64,000 nucleotides of DNA from Novosphingobium album (ex Hu et al. 2023) (GCF_022832385.1 NZ_JALHLE010000029.1:1-64000), one strand, 5' to 3'. Counted from the first letter of the stretch, positions 27,189 to 36,402 are shown. Numbers and translations are program-made. The notes: generated by a model from the sequence alone, not told the origin.

Positions 27189-28406
27189 ATTCCTCTCCGG
27201 TGTTATTTTTATATCAATTGTTCTTTAATTATATTAATAAGTTTGGGCATATTGCTATTAAAAGTAAATATACTTAACCGCTCACTTCGATGGGCTCCTC
27301 TCTGTTTAAAGAAGGGCTGGCCAAGATTGAGGCCTTGCGGCAGATATAGTCGTTAATGTGTTGAGAGCGGTAACTGTGAGAGCTTTGACAGCTCGAAGCG
27401 TCGGTTGCTGACGGCTTCGACAGGCGGGATCGAAACTGACGAGCTCAGAACATCAGAAGGCCGCGGAGACCAAAGGATCTCGTTACTGTTCGCGGCAGCC
27501 TCCACACATTGTCGGCAGTCTTCGATGAAAATCGAAATTGTTTCGGTGTTCGACACGCATTTACTCAATACCGAGCCGCCAAAATCATTGGCTGGCCCAG
27601 TCCCGCCGCGCCGGCAAATTGCCAAAGCATCGCTCTGCCCAAAGCTGAGGTGTGCCTCGGCGGCGATAGCTGGCAGTGCTTCGAACGAAATTCCGTCCAT
27701 AAGCTGGCCCCTCCTGACCCGTTCCCTATTTTGACGGTGTTCGTCGTGTTGTTAGCATTAATGCTGTCGCCGTCAATGCGTTTCACGTTGTTGCCGAGGG
27801 AATGCTGGCAAGTTAGCCCCATCCGCGTGAGGGTTGGCTTGCTTCTATCCTTGGGAAGCCAGCCGGAGGCGCCGGGTACATGAATACCGCCGGTGCCCGC
27901 TGACCGCGTTGATGATCCGGGTGGCGTTGCCCGTCAGGTCCGAGCGTTCGCTCATTGTGCCGACACTGCCGCGACTCTCGATCCGCACAGTCTGGACGGT
28001 CATCGAATGGCCGGCATCGGTTACTGTTCAAGCTAGAAGGCGCCGCGTTTGTCCATCACCGCTGAACGATGGCCCGAGCCTTAGGCCCATTGCTCAATTG
28101 ATCATGGTCGCAATCTGGCCGTCACGCTGCATTGGGCCGCCTCGGCGGGCAGCGTGCCGGGTGATGCACCACGGCCTTGCGTTGCCGAGGCCGCTTTTTC
28201 GCAGCGCCCGACTTTCCTTGGAAGTTAGTAGATAGGCCGCTTTGCACCATTCCTGCCAGCCTTTGTGCGTTAACATTACATGGACATGGCGGAAGCCGAT
28301 AGCGGATCGGCGTGGCCACGATCTGGTGTCACTTGATTTCACTTCGCGAATGCCAGCCGCCTAATGAGGCGCGCAGGGGGCAGGGCAATGTGCTCATCGC
28401 CCGCGT
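27189..28406. other. 1.2-kb gene-poor stretch; AT-rich promoter then unassigned sequence
   Basis: The first 100 bp upstream of TonB receptor 2 are strongly AT-rich and probably carry its promoter. From about 27340 to 28400 there are only short overlapping frames, none with a ribosome binding site plus a recognisable domain. The longest are a minus-strand frame 27353-27700 and a plus-strand frame 27834-28235. The stretch may hold relics of decayed genes or of an insertion, but I cannot identify a family. Treat it as unannotated. Confidence 0.5.
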
Positions 28407-29039
28407 TCAGGTATCCGCCGCGTTCCAGGCTGCGACAAGGTCATGTGCCCTGGTCCCGACAGCCGCCGCGTCTAGGCCGGGCTTGTACAGACTGCCGCCG
28501 ACGCCGATGCCGAACGCGCCGGCCGCGCGATATTCTGCGACATTGGAGACACCAACCCCGCCGACTGCCCAAACGCGCGTTTGCGGCGGGAGCACCTCCC
28601 GGATTGCCTTGATATATGCAGACCCGAGCACCGAGCCCGGAAAGAGTTTAAGGTCGCGGGCGCCGGCGTTGATCGCCGCGAATGCTTCGGTCGGTGTCAG
28701 GAAGCCCGGCAGCACGTCGAGGCCCAGTTCGCGTGAGCGGGAGAGGACCTGAATATCGACGTTGGGCGAAACCATGAAAGTGCCGCCGGCCTGGGCCAGC
28801 GTTTCGGCGAGAGCGGTGCTGATGACAGTGCCGCCGCCAATGGCGGCGCGGTCTCCGACGGCTTCGGCCATGGCCCTGATCGAGCCGGCCGGATCGGGCG
28901 AGTTGAACGGAACCTCGATCAGCCGGACACCGGCTTCTACCAGAGCTTCCGCGATGGCCGCGCTTTCTCCGGTCTGAATGCCGCGCAGGATCGCCACGAT
29001 GGGCGGAGCGCCCGCAGCCAGTGCCTCATCAACGGTCAT
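28407..29039 (-). CDS. dgoA: 2-dehydro-3-deoxy-6-phosphogalactonate aldolase
   Basis: A 210-residue class I aldolase of the KDPG/KDPGal family. It cleaves 2-keto-3-deoxy-6-phosphogalactonate to pyruvate and glyceraldehyde-3-phosphate. Motifs include PIVAILRGI at the N-terminus, catalytic Glu42 in LIEVPFNSP, the phosphate/glycine strand AIGGGTV, and Schiff-base Lys131 in LKLFPGSVLG. Its start overlaps the stop of the kinase gene by 4 bp (ATGA), so the two-step KDGal route is translationally coupled. The galactonate dehydratase that would supply KDGal is not in the window. It is the last gene of the long minus-strand operon of module A. Confidence 0.93.
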   Translation of the reverse strand: MTVDEALAAGAPPIVAILRGIQTGESAAIAEALVEAGVRLIEVPFNSPDPAGSIRAMAEAVGDRAAIGGGTVISTALAETLAQAGGTFMVSPNVDIQVLSRSRELGLDVLPGFLTPTEAFAAINAGARDLKLFPGSVLGSAYIKAIREVLPPQTRVWAVGGVGVSNVAEYRAAGAFGIGVGGSLYKPGLDAAAVGTRAHDLVAAWNAADT

Positions 29040-29926
29040 ACAATCTTGCCTCTTGCCAAATTCAGGCCTGCAAGAACGGTGGCATCACCGTCAAGCAGGC
29101 GGACGCTGCAATCCCGCGCCGTCAAGGCGCGTTGGTAAAGCGCCGACAAAGCAGGATCACCGATCAGGGTGATCGTCATGCCGGCCGATGCCTGCGCTGC
29201 CACCTCGCTGCCGATCAGCAGGCCCGACAGATAACCGCGTGACCAGTCTTTCGACCGTCCGTCCAGCATCCTTGCCGCCCGTGCCTCGAAAAGCGCTGCG
29301 GTCAACGGTTCTTCGTTGCGTTCCAAACCCCGCGCGAAGCCCTCGTCGAAGGTCCCGTTTCCGGGCGTGTCGGGACCGGTCAGGGTCGACTTGCCCGCGA
29401 GCAATGCGAAGAGTTCACCTGTCGGGGCGGTGGTGAAGGATTCCACTGTCCCATCCACCAGCCGCGCCCACTTGGAATGGGTGCCGGGCAGGGCAACAAG
29501 ATGCTCACCTTCGCCCAGTTCGGGATGCAGTGCCATGGCACCGAAAAGCTGTGTTTCCTCGCCGCGCATGACTTCGGGAATGCCGTTGCTGGTCCGGCAG
29601 CTCAGTCCCGGCATGACAGCGACCGGAATGCCGCTCACTGTGGTGCGGGTGCAGCTTTCCAGCCACCTGGCCGCATCGGCCGGGCAGGGGGCATAGCCGG
29701 CTTCCACCAGCGCGCCCGCGGCGCCTGCCATGCCGCATAGCGTCACATCTGCAATGGCACTTTCGTGCATCCAGACATCGAGCCGTTCCGCCAATGTGCT
29801 TTCGGCGCTGGCTTCCAGCGCGCCTATGCCAGGGCCATCAAGCCGCGCGGTTACAGCTCCGCTGCCCATGCGGTAAAGCCGCAGACGGCTCGTGCCCCAG
29901 TCGCCGAGGATGAAGGTATCGGTCAT
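29036..29926 (-). CDS. dgoK: 2-dehydro-3-deoxygalactonokinase
   Basis: A 296-residue sugar-acid kinase of the DgoK family. It phosphorylates 2-keto-3-deoxygalactonate with ATP. The N-terminal phosphate-binding segment GDWGTSRLRLYR is diagnostic. Further conserved segments are CGMAGA, MRGEETQLFGA, LPGTHSKWARL and FDEGFARG. It overlaps dgoA by 4 bp and lies about 100 bp after a TauD-type dioxygenase. This placement next to oxygenases is unusual. It may reflect use of galactose freed from a glycoside through the oxidative De Ley-Doudoroff route (inference), given the GH2 enzyme elsewhere in the window. Confidence 0.93.
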   Translation of the reverse strand: MTDTFILGDWGTSRLRLYRMGSGAVTARLDGPGIGALEASAESTLAERLDVWMHESAIADVTLCGMAGAAGALVEAGYAPCPADAARWLESCTRTTVSGIPVAVMPGLSCRTSNGIPEVMRGEETQLFGAMALHPELGEGEHLVALPGTHSKWARLVDGTVESFTTAPTGELFALLAGKSTLTGPDTPGNGTFDEGFARGLERNEEPLTAALFEARAARMLDGRSKDWSRGYLSGLLIGSEVAAQASAGMTITLIGDPALSALYQRALTARDCSVRLLDGDATVLAGLNLARGKIV

Positions 29927-30030
29927 AAATGTTCGCGTCTCATAGCGGAACGCGCCGGCAGGGCAACGGCTGGATCGCCGCCGCCTTCAGCCGGCCCGCC
30001 GCAAAGCGCGTTTGTCTTTTGCTGTTTGCC

Positions 30031-31014
30031 TCAGGCGGGCAAATCCAGGGGCGCGATATCCCGGTCGACTTCGCCAATCTTCTTTCCATTCTCGAATCGT
30101 CCGAGGCCGTAGTCGCCCTTGATGGTCGTCCGGTGCATGCACCGTTCGTACTTGGGATGACAACCTTCCACTGCATGAAGGAGCCGCCAGTTATCCCAAA
30201 TTACCATGTCTGTCGGCCGCCAGTTGTGGAAATAGCCGTTCGCCTTGCGGTTCACTTCCTGGCACACTTCCTCCATCAGCGCGTCGCCTTCGGGATTCTC
30301 GTGGTTCTCAATGCCTTCGGCAGAGAAGCCAGTGACATGCAGCACCTTTTCGCCGCTTGTCCTTGTCCAGACCATCGGGTGAATGGCGCGCGGGAATCTG
30401 CGGGCTTCCGCAACGACGCCAGCCATATACGCCGGATCGCCGTTGATCTCGAAAGTCCGGCCGAAGCGCATCTGGGTCAGGCGCGTGTCCAGCGTGTAGA
30501 TGGCATTCAAGTCCTCGATCTTGGCGAGGAGTTCAGGGTCGAAGGCATTGTACAGTTCGATGCCATCGGCAAAGCCGGTCCGGCCGCCTTCGGGCGCCTG
30601 GATGACTGCTCTCAGCACCCCCGCCCGGTTCAGTTCATCGTTATAGGTGTGGTCGAAGTGCCAGGGCAGATAGGAGACGACCGGCTTGCCGTTGACGACG
30701 GCAATACCATGCAGCGTCTCGTCGAGTTCCGTGGGCAGGCTGTGGAGCTCGATCACGCCCGGTTCGAGATCCTTGTTCGCGCGGGGCACGGACTTCGTGG
30801 GGTGGTCCTTGAGCGGGCCGAAGACCTTGCTCAGTTCAACCTGCATCTTCGGCGAGGGTTCCATGTTCTCGAAGATCAGCAGGCCGCGATCCTCGAACAG
30901 TTGCTGCAGCTCGGCGCGTAGACCCGGATCGTTGATATTGTCCCAGGTTACACCGTCGATGAACGATCCCCAGCTATATTGTTCGCCGATATCGCGAATG
31001 TTCACGGATTTCAT
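30031..31014 (-). CDS. TauD/TfdA-family Fe(II)/2-oxoglutarate-dependent dioxygenase
   Basis: A 327-residue non-heme iron oxygenase. The facial triad is visible as His119 and Asp121 in LPWHFDHTYND and distal His280 in WRLLHAVEG. The 2-oxoglutarate-binding arginine lies in the following MHRTTIKGD segment. The family hydroxylates taurine, phenoxyacetates, alkyl sulfates and many other substrates. The ATG follows GGGAAGAATGCC. It lies downstream of a P450 in the same operon, so two independent oxygenations of one substrate are likely. The substrate is unknown; nothing in the operon points to sulfonates. Confidence 0.92.
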   Translation of the reverse strand: MKSVNIRDIGEQYSWGSFIDGVTWDNINDPGLRAELQQLFEDRGLLIFENMEPSPKMQVELSKVFGPLKDHPTKSVPRANKDLEPGVIELHSLPTELDETLHGIAVVNGKPVVSYLPWHFDHTYNDELNRAGVLRAVIQAPEGGRTGFADGIELYNAFDPELLAKIEDLNAIYTLDTRLTQMRFGRTFEINGDPAYMAGVVAEARRFPRAIHPMVWTRTSGEKVLHVTGFSAEGIENHENPEGDALMEEVCQEVNRKANGYFHNWRPTDMVIWDNWRLLHAVEGCHPKYERCMHRTTIKGDYGLGRFENGKKIGEVDRDIAPLDLPA

Positions 31015-31101
31015 GGCATTCTTCCCAAGATATTGAATTGATAAGAAACTGTGTGATGGAACGAGCGGCGTAAGAGTGCCCCGCAGCGTTCCTGCCTGTA
31101 G

Positions 31102-32331
31102 TCAATGCACCGCGTCGGCAGGAGCGGGTTCGGCGTCGAATTCCACCGGAAGCTGCGTGATGCCCCAGACGCCCGGAAATGGCTTCCACGTCCTTTCGCC
31201 CGCCAGCCTGGGATTTCTGATGCGCTGGGCGATCAGGTGGATGCCTTCCTCCACGTTGGCAACGGCAAGGAACTGCCCCAGGCAGATGTGCATTCCGCGC
31301 CCGAAAGCCTGAGTCGGGTTGCGCTCCGCGCGGTCGGGATTGAATGTCATCGGCTCACTGAACACGGCGGGGTCGCGCCCAGAGATCGTGAGAGGAAACA
31401 CCAGCATCGTGCCCTCGGGGATGACCACATCGCGATACGTGAACGTTTCGGTGACGATACGCATGGTGTTCGATGGCGTGGCGAACCTAAGCTGTTCGCG
31501 CACGGTCTTTTTTGCGTAATCGAAATCCTTGCCGCAGCGGTCATAGATCTCAGGGTGGCTGAGCAAGGAGTTCATCAGCAGGATCAGCAGGTTCTTGGTC
31601 GTGTCATAACCAGCGGCGAACATCAGGATCAGGAGCTGCCGCAGTTCCTTGTCGCTGACCGTGCCGTTGCTGTTGGCCGTGATCATGACGTCGAGCAGGT
31701 CGCCGTTTTCACCGCCGGTGCCCCGTTCCGCGATCAGATCGTCCACGAAGCGCCACAGCGTTTGATAGCCCTCTTCGATAATGCCCATGTTCTCCACTTC
31801 GAGATTGAAGCTCTCGCCGTGGATTTCGAGCGACTTGATGATCGCCGGCAATTTGTCGATCGATGTTCCGAGCAGTGCGAACATCACCTGCACCGGGAAC
31901 TGCGCCGCGAAATCGGTGAAGTCGAACGCACCCTTGGGGGCCCATTCGTCAAGAATCCGCGACACGGTTGCGCGCATGATGGGGCGCATACGCTTGACGT
32001 TGCCGGGGCCAAATGCAGCGCTGACACTCCCGCGCAGCCGGGCGTGGCGTTCGCCGGAACTGGTGAGCATCTGATCCAGGACGAAATCGCCCCAGCCGGT
32101 TCCCTCGGCGCCCATGATCTCGACGATATCCTCGCCGGGCATCTTGAGCTTCGCGTCGAGCCGCAGAATGTCGTCGATTTCGCGGTAGCCGGTGACGACG
32201 TAGCCGATATTGCTCGCGGCAAGCCATTCGTGCTTGTGCCGCGCCGCGTCCATGAACGGCATCGGATCGTTGCCGAATTCGGTGCCTTCAATGGGCAGGT
32301 GTTCCAGGTCCAGGTCATTGATCGAAGCCAT
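31102..32331 (-). CDS. Cytochrome P450 (second of three)
   Basis: A 409-residue bacterial P450. Key features are the I-helix LMFAAGYDTTKNL with the acid-alcohol DT pair, the K-helix VREQLRFA (ExxR reads EQLR), and the heme loop FGRGMHICLGQFLA with axial Cys350. The start is ATG 32331 after GGAGGCCCCG; a longer frame upstream is not supported. It is embedded in the module A operon between a SnoaL-like protein and a TauD dioxygenase. It probably hydroxylates the hydrophobic substrate of the module. Electron-transfer partners are not encoded nearby. Confidence 0.94.
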   Translation of the reverse strand: MASINDLDLEHLPIEGTEFGNDPMPFMDAARHKHEWLAASNIGYVVTGYREIDDILRLDAKLKMPGEDIVEIMGAEGTGWGDFVLDQMLTSSGERHARLRGSVSAAFGPGNVKRMRPIMRATVSRILDEWAPKGAFDFTDFAAQFPVQVMFALLGTSIDKLPAIIKSLEIHGESFNLEVENMGIIEEGYQTLWRFVDDLIAERGTGGENGDLLDVMITANSNGTVSDKELRQLLILMFAAGYDTTKNLLILLMNSLLSHPEIYDRCGKDFDYAKKTVREQLRFATPSNTMRIVTETFTYRDVVIPEGTMLVFPLTISGRDPAVFSEPMTFNPDRAERNPTQAFGRGMHICLGQFLAVANVEEGIHLIAQRIRNPRLAGERTWKPFPGVWGITQLPVEFDAEPAPADAVH

Positions 32332-32407
32332 CGGGGCCTCCAGTCGATTTGCATTCAAGGTTTGCGGCGGTGCCGTGCGTGCAGGCAGCGGGGCCGCGCG
32401 GGGCATG

Positions 32408-32962
32408 TCACCAGCGTTCCCCGCCTTCGGCGGTAAGCGGGCGCTGGTAGGATGGATCGGAACGATCGCGGCTGCCCTTCAGATAGCCGCTGCCCACCAC
32501 ACCGTTACCGTTGGGCAGGATCGCCTTTCCTTCCATCGCAACTTCCACGGTCGCGCGCCGAAGGGCGATGCGCCAGATTCCGTCGCGCCTTTCCAGCCGG
32601 TCAATGTAACGCCCGGCCAGCATTCGCGAGGTCGCCGCGCCCTTGTCGGCGAAAAGGCCGATCACATAGCTTTCGGCATGGGCCACATCGCCGTCGATCT
32701 CGCAGCTGTGCATGGTGACATTGTGCAGATTGACCTCGCTGATTGCGCCATGGGCGTGGTTTGCGTGATCGCCGTAATCCTGCCCGGAGATGATCTGCCT
32801 GCCCAGTTCGTGCTGGCCGTCGGGATGATAGGACCCGGTGATCAGATCCTTGTCGAAACGGTCGTTTCCCCTGGAAGTCGATACGATGCAGTCGAGAATC
32901 TCCTGCCTGTCCTTCAGGGCGCGCAGCTCGCGTTCGAGCGCGGCAAAGCGATCTTCATCCAT
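32408..32962 (-). CDS. SnoaL-like / NTF2-fold protein (184 aa)
   Basis: A 184-residue protein with the NTF2/SnoaL-like pattern: an N-terminal helix with RQEILDCIVSTSRGNDRFD, then RQIISGQDYGDHANH, and beta strands including HNVTMHSCEIDGDVAHAESYV and GRYIDRLERRDGIWRI. This is the common 'nuclear transport factor 2 family' or SnoaL_4 type of aromatic and terpenoid catabolic clusters. Members can be isomerases, dehydratases, epoxide hydrolases or small oxygenase subunits, so the reaction cannot be assigned. The ATG at 32962 follows GGGAAGAACG. It lies between the CMD protein and the P450 of module A. Confidence 0.82.
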   Translation of the reverse strand: MDEDRFAALERELRALKDRQEILDCIVSTSRGNDRFDKDLITGSYHPDGQHELGRQIISGQDYGDHANHAHGAISEVNLHNVTMHSCEIDGDVAHAESYVIGLFADKGAATSRMLAGRYIDRLERRDGIWRIALRRATVEVAMEGKAILPNGNGVVGSGYLKGSRDRSDPSYQRPLTAEGGERW

Positions 32963-33040
32963 GGAACGTTCTTCCCGGCTGGATCCGCCGTGCGCCGCGC
33001 ATTGCGGGCAGGGCGTTCGCGGCAATCACGCAGCACCCGT

Positions 33041-33676
33041 TCATCGCGCGCGCAGCCCCTCGTTGTTCGCTTCGAGGCGGAGCCTCAGCGAATTCTGGAA
33101 ATAGGCGGTCGCCACGAACTGGCCGACAAGAACCAGGAGTTCGACAAGCTGGTGTTCGGTGAGCTTCTTGGAAAGCTGGGCCCATGTGGCATCGCTCACC
33201 ATGGCGTCGGCATGAAGCTCTTCAACAGCCTTCAGGATCGCCCGTTCATGGTCGTTCCACCCGGGCGCGGAGGATCCGACGGTGATGCGCTCGATTTCTT
33301 CGGCCGTGAGCCCGGCGCGCCTCGATTGATTGACGTGTTCGCCGAATTCGTAAGGCGCCTGGCAAAGCCATCCGGTGCGCAGGATCGCCAGCTTGCGGTC
33401 GCGCACTTCCAGTTTGGCATTGCCGCCCTGGATCTCGATCGTCAGGTCGATCATCTTGTGCCACATGTCGGGGAAGCGGCACATCGTGAACATGATTTCG
33501 GGGATGACTTCGAGCGGAAGCGGCGGCTGGTCGGCCAGGACGCCGCCGCGCAATCTCTGTGTGGTGGCCTGAACTTCGTCCGCGACGCTCTGGCGGTCTA
33601 GCGGAGGCAGGCGCGGCGGCTTGCCCAGTACCTCTTCATGCCGCTTTTCGACGTCGTGCATATCTATCTTGTTCAC
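33041..33676 (-). CDS. Carboxymuconolactone decarboxylase (CMD/AhpD-like) family protein
   Basis: A 211-residue all-helical CMD-family protein. The core is FPDMWHKMIDLTIEIQGGNA, then LEVRDRKLAILRTGWLCQAPYEFGEH, ending with WAQLSKKLTEHQLVELLVLVGQF. The motif around LCQAPYEFGEH is the CMD E/C-x-x-H-like site, although the usual CxxC of AhpD peroxidases is absent. The likely role is a lyase or decarboxylase-like step. The start is GTG 33676, supported by GGAGGA 7 bases upstream. A truncated relic of a related protein lies at 21427-21714. The product of the reaction is unknown. Confidence 0.88.
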   Translation of the reverse strand: MNKIDMHDVEKRHEEVLGKPPRLPPLDRQSVADEVQATTQRLRGGVLADQPPLPLEVIPEIMFTMCRFPDMWHKMIDLTIEIQGGNAKLEVRDRKLAILRTGWLCQAPYEFGEHVNQSRRAGLTAEEIERITVGSSAPGWNDHERAILKAVEELHADAMVSDATWAQLSKKLTEHQLVELLVLVGQFVATAYFQNSLRLRLEANNEGLRAR

Positions 33677-33725
33677 CCGTATTCCTCCGTTGCGGGGATC
33701 GGCCCTCCCGGCCCCCCGGTCGCGG

Positions 33726-34514
33726 CTATCGCCGCATGATGACGCCGCCGTCTACCCCGATTACCTGTCCGGTGATGTAGGAGCCCTCTTCGGACATCAG
33801 CAGCGCGCTCATCGCGGCGATGTCGTCGGGCCGTCCCAGGCGGGACTTGATCAGGGCCAGGCTGTAGCAGAACTGCTTGGTCTCATCGTCCAGTTCGCGT
33901 TCCAGCCGTTCGTGCATCGTCGCCCCGGGCGAGATACAGTTGGACCGCAGTCCGCGTTCGGCATAACGGGCCGCGACATGGCGCATGAGCGCCTCGACGC
34001 CGGCCTTGGCTATGGCATAGGCAACTCTTACCGGCTCGCCCTTGCAGGCAGCCGGAGAGCTGGTGAAAACGATGCTGGAACTCTCCCGCGCCAGCAGGGC
34101 GGGAAGCGCGGCGCGGGTGCAAAGATAGTACCCGCGCAGATTGACGCGCATGGTCTCGTCGAAATCGGTCATCGGCAGTTCAAGGACGCCGTTGGCAGGG
34201 TCTTGATCGACGAATGAGGCGAAGTTGATATGCAGGCCATCGAGACCGCCGAAACGCTCGCAGGCGAGCGAAACTGCGGCGGCGGCTGAACTCTCCACTG
34301 CACCGTCCAATTCGACCGCAATGGCGCTGCCGCCATGGTCTCGAATGTCCCGCGCAGTCTTCTCCGCCGCATCCACCGCCATATCGCCCAGCACGACATT
34401 GGCCCCCTCTGCGGCGAACCGCCGGGCAAGGCCATTGCCGATCCCGCCGCCGCCGGCGACGAGGATCGACTTTCCCTGAAGCCGCTTCGCGATCAGGGGT
34501 TTATGGTCAGGCAT
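33726..34514 (-). CDS. SDR-family oxidoreductase (module A)
   Basis: A 262-residue SDR. The nucleotide motif is VAGGGGIGNG (residues 19-28), and the NNAG-like position reads NFAS. The catalytic residues are Ser153, Tyr166 and Lys170 in VAYAIAKAG. The C-terminus GSYITGQVIGVDGGVIMRR is typical. It is clearly paralogous to the SDR at 48365 of module B: both have GGIGNGLA, EGANVVLGD, LDGLH.NFA and GSYITGQVI. It overlaps the upstream SnoaL-like gene by 8 bp. It probably oxidises a hydroxyl introduced by the P450 or dioxygenase of the operon. Confidence 0.93.
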   Translation of the reverse strand: MPDHKPLIAKRLQGKSILVAGGGGIGNGLARRFAAEGANVVLGDMAVDAAEKTARDIRDHGGSAIAVELDGAVESSAAAAVSLACERFGGLDGLHINFASFVDQDPANGVLELPMTDFDETMRVNLRGYYLCTRAALPALLARESSSIVFTSSPAACKGEPVRVAYAIAKAGVEALMRHVAARYAERGLRSNCISPGATMHERLERELDDETKQFCYSLALIKSRLGRPDDIAAMSALLMSEEGSYITGQVIGVDGGVIMRR

Positions 34515-34971
34515 CCGCAGTCGCAGCCCGCGCCGATTCCTTGATCCAGTCGCCGGAATCCTGGGCCTGTTCGTAGATGTCGAGGTGATAGAGCTTCCCG
34601 GCGTCGTCGAACTTGTAGACAGCGATCACGTTCTTGCGGATGAATTCCTCGCCGCGCCAGTGCCGCTCCTCGATTTCCTGGAACACGCTGTTACCGACTT
34701 CGCTGATCTGGAATTCGGTGAACTCGAAACGGGTGCCGCCTGCCATCCATCCGGTGAGGAACTTCCTGTAGTCGGGCCAGGTCAGTTCTTCGAGGTAGGC
34801 CCCCACGCGCTTGAACTTGTCAGCATCAATGAACTCGGTCAGCGGGTCCCAATCCGATTCCTTGGTCACGCCTGCCGCCAGGATCTTCTTCTGGGTGTCG
34901 ACGAAGCCGTATACCCGCTGCGCGAGAGGTCCGAGTTCGCTAACAGTCGATGTAGCAGTGGCAATCTTCAT
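34507..34971 (-). CDS. SnoaL-like / NTF2-fold protein (154 aa, module A)
   Basis: A 154-residue NTF2-fold protein whose C-terminal strand pair reads AVYKFDDAGKLYHLDIYEQ. It is paralogous to the module B protein at 47843, which has TVYEFDDAGKIRHLDVYLQ and a similar WDP/WEG-type core. Starting at ATG 34971 (after GAGAAGGAA) gives the family length; the longer open frame upstream overlaps the amidohydrolase on the same strand and is a shadow. It overlaps the SDR start by 8 bp. In both modules this protein pairs with the same SDR type, suggesting a conserved two-step reaction. The function is unknown. Confidence 0.82.
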   Translation of the reverse strand: MKIATATSTVSELGPLAQRVYGFVDTQKKILAAGVTKESDWDPLTEFIDADKFKRVGAYLEELTWPDYRKFLTGWMAGGTRFEFTEFQISEVGNSVFQEIEERHWRGEEFIRKNVIAVYKFDDAGKLYHLDIYEQAQDSGDWIKESARAATADA

Positions 34972-35072
34972 TTCCTTCTCCCGATTTTGATGCGGCACGT
35001 ATCGACGTTCGGGCCGATCGCACCGGTCACTTTGATGATTTGGTGCAGGGCGTGGCGAAGCCGCGTCAGCAG

Positions 35073-36227
35073 TCAATCCAGCTTGAAGACGCGGATTGCG
35101 TTCTCGCCAAGGATGAGGCGCGCTTTCTCCTCGCCAACCGCATCCACCACGGCCTTCATGGATTCGCGGCCATAACCGTAAGAGCCCTCGCTGTGGGGAT
35201 AGTCGGAAGCCCACATCGCGCGGTCGGCGCCGATAAGGTCGATCTGGCTGAGTCCAAGACGATCGTTCTGGAACGTCGCGTAACAATGGGTGTGCCAGTA
35301 ATGGCTCGGGCGGTGCTCGATGGGGTCGAGAATATCCCGGTGGATATCGTATTGTGCCTCGGCGTCCTGAAGGGCCGGGGGAACCCAGGCGATACCCCCT
35401 TCCGCAAAGACTACCTGCAGGTTTGGATTGCGGTCGAATACGCCGCCGAATACCATCTGGCCAAATGGTCTGCGGAACGGAGCGAACAAAACCATATTGG
35501 CCGCGCCGACACCGCCACGCCGGTCGATGTCGATAGCTTCTCCGATATGAAAGCAGACCGGCAGTCCTGCTTCGTTCGCTGCGGACCAGAAACGGTCGAA
35601 GTGCTTGTCCGCGTAGGACAGATCCCTGCCGTTCCTGTCCTTGCCCGGGTTGCAGGGCACCATGAAAGTCTTGAAGCCGAGGTCCACGATCTGTTGCATC
35701 GAGCGATCTACCGCGTCCGGATCCCACCAGTTTCCAAAGATCCCGACTGGCACCGATCGTCCCGCGTTCACACTGAGCCGCTCCATCGTGTATTCGTTGT
35801 AAACCCGGTACATGTTCTCCTGAACTTCGAGATCCGGATAACGGATGAAGCCGATCAGTGTTTGCGGGAAGAGGATCTCGAACTCGATCCCTTCGGCATC
35901 CATTGCCTCGCGATGCGCTGCCACATCGTGCACGTTGGCAAGATTGCTTCGCGTCAGGGCGTTTGTCCCGCGCTCACCCAGTTTCAAGGCTTCAGCTTCT
36001 CCTTTGAAGCCGATGTGCCAGTACTGGTCGAACCAGACGCGCGGTGCCTTCTCTTTCAATCGGCCGGGAAAGCGTTCCCGAAAAATGTCGTCGCCAATTT
36101 CGAGGTGGCTGTCTGCCGAAACCACGCGAAGGCCGACAGGCAACTCGACGTTTGACGATTCGTTCAAGTCGCGTTCCGTGATCAAGGGACGCCGAAGGAG
36201 CGGATCTATCAGTTCAATTTCAGGCAT
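35073..36227 (-). CDS. Amidohydrolase family protein (amidohydrolase_2/ACMSD-like)
   Basis: A 384-residue metal-dependent TIM-barrel hydrolase or decarboxylase. The N-terminal metal motif reads VSADSHLE (Asp39-x-His41, the common variant of HxH). Later metal or substrate residues occur in VCFHIGE and WASDYPHSEGS. Relatives in catabolic clusters act as decarboxylases or as C-C bond hydrolases on ring-derived acids. It is the first gene of the module A operon (ATG after GAGGGGAAG). A perfect-arm inverted repeat lies 79 bp upstream of its start, a likely TetR operator. The substrate is unknown. Confidence 0.92.
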   Translation of the reverse strand: MPEIELIDPLLRRPLITERDLNESSNVELPVGLRVVSADSHLEIGDDIFRERFPGRLKEKAPRVWFDQYWHIGFKGEAEALKLGERGTNALTRSNLANVHDVAAHREAMDAEGIEFEILFPQTLIGFIRYPDLEVQENMYRVYNEYTMERLSVNAGRSVPVGIFGNWWDPDAVDRSMQQIVDLGFKTFMVPCNPGKDRNGRDLSYADKHFDRFWSAANEAGLPVCFHIGEAIDIDRRGGVGAANMVLFAPFRRPFGQMVFGGVFDRNPNLQVVFAEGGIAWVPPALQDAEAQYDIHRDILDPIEHRPSHYWHTHCYATFQNDRLGLSQIDLIGADRAMWASDYPHSEGSYGYGRESMKAVVDAVGEEKARLILGENAIRVFKLD

Positions 36228-36305
36228 CGTACTTCCCCTCGCGCTGCTCTTGCTGTGGCAGCGATGAGGTGTCTGCTAGCGCCTTTCACGCCGCTTGTCA
36301 CGCAA

Positions 36306-36323
36306 TTTAGGCGAATGCCTAAA
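36306..36323. promoter_or_regulatory. Putative TetR operator, module A site 1
   Basis: An inverted repeat with perfect 7-bp arms TTTAGGC and GCCTAAA around GAAT, located 79 bp upstream of the amidohydrolase start. A near copy occurs at 37244-37259, upstream of TonB receptor 3. The TetR gene lies between the two sites. Binding by that regulator is inference. Confidence 0.65.
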
Positions 36324-36402
36324 AATTTGGTGTAATTCGCGACGAATGGCCGGGGGCAGAGTCTTCGATGGGCTTTCTGGGCTGGTGGTTGTCCGGCGGC
36401 GA

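Noticed and set aside
34972..35727. N-terminal extension of the 154-residue SnoaL-like protein to 406 residues
   Set aside because: The extension overlaps the amidohydrolase on the same strand in another frame. The family length and a Shine-Dalgarno support the start at 34971.
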